This document shows, piece after piece, positions 14,145 to 16,412 of a stretch of DNA of 16,412 nt (the stretch's first letter is position 1; every line of letters starts with the position of its first letter). The position numbers and the translations under genes were made by a program. This stretch comes from Caryophanales bacterium UBA6879. GTDB lineage: Bacteria; Bacillota_I; Bacilli_A; RFN20; CAG-288. The stretch covers positions 1-16,412 of the forward strand of contig DKCH01000024.1 of assembly GCA_002449135.1 (NCBI GenBank), given 5' to 3'. The notes beneath the pieces are model-generated. The model did not search any database and was not told the DNA's origin. It saw only the letters and a list, made by a program, of their open reading frames with translations.

Positions 14145-14731
14145 TCAGTTTTTTCTTGTTTTTCAATTTCTTTTCTAATTATATCTTTAATTTCATTAGC
14201 AGCACGCATAACAATATCATTTAAAACAATATAATTATAATTTCCTCTTTCGCCTAATTCTCTTTTAGCTTTAGCTAAACGAGCTTGTATAACTTCTTCT
14301 GATTCAGTTTTTCTTTTTCTAATTCTTTTTTCTAAGGCAGCAAATGAAGGTGGAATCAAATAAATGGAAATAACTTCTTTATCACCTTTAAGTTTTTCTA
14401 AAACTTGTTTAGCACCTTGTACTTCAATTTCAAGTAAAACGTTTTTCCCTTCATTTCTTAATTTTTCAACATTAGATTTAGGAGTGCCATATTGGTGTCC
14501 AACAAAAGCAGCGTGCTCTAAAAAGTCACCATCTTGTACATGTTTATTAAATTCTTCATCACTAACAAAAAAATAATCCACGCCATTTTTTTCTAATTTA
14601 CGTGGTTCACGTGTTGTCATTGAAATGGAATAAGCTAAATTTAAATCATTATTTTCCATTAAAATACGTCTTATAGCCCCTTTTCCAACTCCAGAAGGGC
14701 CTGATAAAATAATAAGTAATCCTTTTTTCAT
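14132..14731 (-). CDS. gmk: Guanylate kinase
   Basis: 199 residues, normal length. It phosphorylates GMP to GDP with ATP. Visible are the P-loop GPSGVGKGA (11-19), MTTREPR (GMP binding), GVDYFFVSDEEF, FLEHAAFVGHQYGTP, the strand VLLEIEVQGAKQV, and the RIRKRKTESEEVIQARL lid arginines. The residue after GKG in the P-loop is Ala where Bacillus has Thr, a mild deviation. The gene starts a minus-strand unit with priA and the DUF1904-like gene. AAGGA (plus-strand 14739-14743) lies seven bases before the ATG. Confidence 0.96.
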   Translation of the reverse strand: MKKGLLIILSGPSGVGKGAIRRILMENNDLNLAYSISMTTREPRKLEKNGVDYFFVSDEEFNKHVQDGDFLEHAAFVGHQYGTPKSNVEKLRNEGKNVLLEIEVQGAKQVLEKLKGDKEVISIYLIPPSFAALEKRIRKRKTESEEVIQARLAKAKRELGERGNYNYIVLNDIVMRAANEIKDIIRKEIEKQEKTECSN

Positions 14732-14753
14732 ATAATTTTCCTTAGTCTTGTAT

Positions 14754-14762
14754 ATTTTAACA
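14754..14762 (-). promoter_or_regulatory. Extended -10 promoter of gmk
   Basis: On the minus strand this reads TGTTAAAAT (TGn plus TAAAAT), 22 bases before the gmk ATG. Predicted leader is about 16 bases and contains the AAGGA site. No good -35 is seen. Confidence 0.5.
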
Positions 14763-14812
14763 TAAACAATATAAAAAAAGGGTATTTATCAAATAAATTT
14801 AAATATATGGTT

Positions 14813-14818
14813 TATAAT
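14813..14818 (+). promoter_or_regulatory. -10 element of rqcH, leaderless start
   Basis: TATAAT ends eight bases before the ATG at 14827, with no ribosome-binding site. The expected transcription start is at or within a base or two of the start codon. A second in-frame ATG follows at 14833. Confidence 0.5.
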
Positions 14819-14826
14819 ATTTAAGT

Positions 14827-16412
14827 ATGGCAATGGACAATCTAAGTTTAAAAATTATCTTAAAATCACTTAAAAATGAATTAGAGGGGGCTTTTTTAGA
14901 TAAGCCTTTTAATTTAACTCCTACTCATTTTGCTTTTCCTTTTCATTCTTCAAAAAATCCAGAAAATAAAGGAAGAGGAACTTTAATTATTGCCATGGAT
15001 CCAAATAATCCATTTATCTGTTATTCATTTGATAAATTTACAAAAGTTAATCTAAATAGTCCTTTTATTAATAGTTTAAAAAAGCTTATTGGAACTAAAA
15101 TTACTTCAGTTGAAAAGCAAGAAGGTGAAAGAATAATTACTATAAATTTTCAAATAATTAATCAAACGATTGAAACTATTAATACTGGATATAAATTAAT
15201 TATTGAATTATTTCCACAAAAACCTAATATTTATTTAATTCCCCTTCCTTATAACAAAGTATCTTCACTATATAAAGAGAATTCAGATGTTTTTTCTAAA
15301 CGTTATATAAATCGTGGAACTAGTTATGTTTTTCCACCATTAAGAAAAGAAATTAGTTTAGATTGTCAAAATTTAGAACAAGCCAAACTCTTACTATCTC
15401 GTTCAACATATAAACTATTTGAAAAATATGTTGAAAATAAAGATTTTTCAACCTCCATAAATGATTTATTAAATTCTCAAAATTTATATTACATCAACAA
15501 AAACATTGAACCATTTAATTTTGGTTTAGATTTAAAGCCAATAAAAGTAGATGATATTTATAAAACTTTTATTTCAAATCAAGAAAAAATCGCTAAAGAA
15601 TATGCTCATTTAGAATTAACTAACCATTTAAAAAAGCTTTTAGCATTAGAAAAAAAGAAAAAAGAACACATTCTAATGGATATTGATAATGCTAAAAGTA
15701 AACTAAATTATGTTCAATATGGTCAAGAACTATTTTTACATCAATTAGAAATTAAAAAAGGACAAACATTTTGTGATTTTGATAATTTTCACATTGTTTT
15801 AGATCCTAAATTAACAGCTGTAGAAAATGCTAATCGTTACTTTAAACTTTATCATAAGTCTAAAGCAGCAATTGAAATTCTAAAACCTCTAGTAGATAAA
15901 ACAACTAATTCAATTGATTATCTAGAAGAGAAGTTAATTCAAATAGATAAAGGTGGAAACCAAGATATATTAGAACTTACGCATGAACTTTATTTAGAAG
16001 GTTATTTAAAAAATACTAAAAACAACAAAATTCGTATTAGTAAAGTTTCTAAAGTAACTCCACATTATTTAGTTTCTAATAATTATAAAATAGGTTTTGG
16101 CCTTAACGCTTTACAAAATGAAGAATTAACATTCAATATAGCTAAAAAAGATGATATCTTTTTACATGTTTTAAACTACCCTGGTTCACATGTTGTAATT
16201 TTAGAAGGTGATTCAAATAGCACTAGATTATTAGCTAGTGAACTTGCTTTATATTTATCTAATTTAACAAGTGGTGATGTCCAATATACTGAAAAGAAAA
16301 ATGTTAAAAAGAACAAAGAAAAAAGAGGGCTCGTCAATCTTTTAAGTTATAAACTTATTACCATAAAAGAAATAAGACCCTCTTCAATTGAATTATTTAA
16401 AACTGCACTTAA
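14827..16412 (+). CDS. rqcH: Ribosome-associated quality-control factor RqcH (NFACT family), 3' end outside window
   Basis: Open from ATG 14827 to the window end (528 codons); only the C-terminus is missing. RqcH binds obstructed 50S subunits and recruits tRNA-Ala to add a C-terminal alanine degron. An NFACT-N domain (about 1-170) is present but diverged. A helix-hairpin-helix region and a lysine-rich coiled coil follow (ALEKKKKEHILMDIDNAKSK, about 276-295). Then come the family signature DPKLTAVENANRYFKLYHKSK and ELYLEGYLK. The NFACT-R domain reads IGFGLNALQNEEL ... DDIFLHVLNYPGSHVVI. The DR motif of NFACT-N needed for tailing reads ER here (E101-R102), and the MGRHSN segment reads FPQKPN. 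The family call is firm; full activity is less certain. Divergent from gmk. No Shine-Dalgarno is present. Confidence 0.9.
   Translation, partial: MAMDNLSLKIILKSLKNELEGAFLDKPFNLTPTHFAFPFHSSKNPENKGRGTLIIAMDPNNPFICYSFDKFTKVNLNSPFINSLKKLIGTKITSVEKQEGERIITINFQIINQTIETINTGYKLIIELFPQKPNIYLIPLPYNKVSSLYKENSDVFSKRYINRGTSYVFPPLRKEISLDCQNLEQAKLLLSRSTYKLFEKYVENKDFSTSINDLLNSQNLYYINKNIEPFNFGLDLKPIKVDDIYKTFISNQEKIAKEYAHLELTNHLKKLLALEKKKKEHILMDIDNAKSKLNYVQYGQELFLHQLEIKKGQTFCDFDNFHIVLDPKLTAVENANRYFKLYHKSKAAIEILKPLVDKTTNSIDYLEEKLIQIDKGGNQDILELTHELYLEGYLKNTKNNKIRISKVSKVTPHYLVSNNYKIGFGLNALQNEELTFNIAKKDDIFLHVLNYPGSHVVILEGDSNSTRLLASELALYLSNLTSGDVQYTEKKNVKKNKEKRGLVNLLSYKLITIKEIRPSSIELFKTAL

Noticed and set aside
14364..14576. 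70-codon plus-strand frame inside gmk
   Set aside because: It is antisense to conserved guanylate kinase motifs.
1..16412. tRNA, rRNA, CRISPR, insertion sequences, prophage or attachment sites
   Set aside because: No cloverleaf-like GC-richer segments, regularly spaced repeats, terminal inverted repeats, transposase or integrase motifs were seen; the window is packed with core genes.

Overview
The window is about 16.4 kb of very AT-rich, almost gap-free bacterial chromosome. Gene content and order match the core genome of a low-GC Firmicute: gmk-priA ... rsmB-rlmN-prpC-prkC-rsgA-rpe-thiN, followed by rpmB, is the Bacillus subtilis arrangement. A YugI-like S1 gene beside pgi also recalls Bacillus. 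TGA is a true stop (it ends the IspD-like, prkC and rpe frames inside ATGA overlaps) and Trp is TGG, so this is not a mycoplasma-type code. Extreme AT content, tight packing and altered enzymes suggest a reduced-genome Bacilli or Mollicutes-related lineage. That placement is inference.

Layout. (1) 1-1024, minus: a small membrane-anchored protein followed by the N-terminal part of a phosphoglycerate mutase-like protein that lacks active-site residues. (2) 1080-3461, plus: IspD-type cytidylyltransferase, S1-domain protein and glucose-6-phosphate isomerase, tightly coupled. (3) 3529-3780, plus: ribosomal protein L28 with its own promoter and terminator. (4) 10538-3841, minus: an eight-gene operon, rsmB-like, rlmN, prpC, prkC, rsgA, rpe, thiN-like and a polytopic membrane protein, nearly all overlapping. 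(5) 10639-11423, plus: two tandem zinc-ribbon membrane proteins. (6) 14731-11433, minus: gmk, priA and a DUF1904-like protein. (7) 14827-end, plus: most of an RqcH/NFACT ribosome-rescue factor.

Functional links. Most genes serve translation or its control: rRNA methylation (rlmN, perhaps rsmB), 30S maturation (rsgA), L28, S1 protein, RqcH, and the PrpC/PrkC phosphatase-kinase pair. Central metabolism is represented by pgi and rpe, nucleotide supply by gmk, and replication restart by priA.

The most striking observation is that several full-length, syntenic genes keep the family fold signature but have lost catalytic residues. RsmB lacks both cysteines and the SAM loop; ThiN lacks the DFDS, TD and GGRxDH residues; the phosphoglycerate mutase-like protein lacks the metal and phosphoserine residues. 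PrkC lacks its membrane and PASTA segments. A second theme is very short or absent 5' leaders: three operons appear to start translation at or within a base or two of the predicted transcription start. No gene-free stretch exceeds 100 bases. I saw no tRNA, rRNA, CRISPR, insertion sequence or prophage signal.
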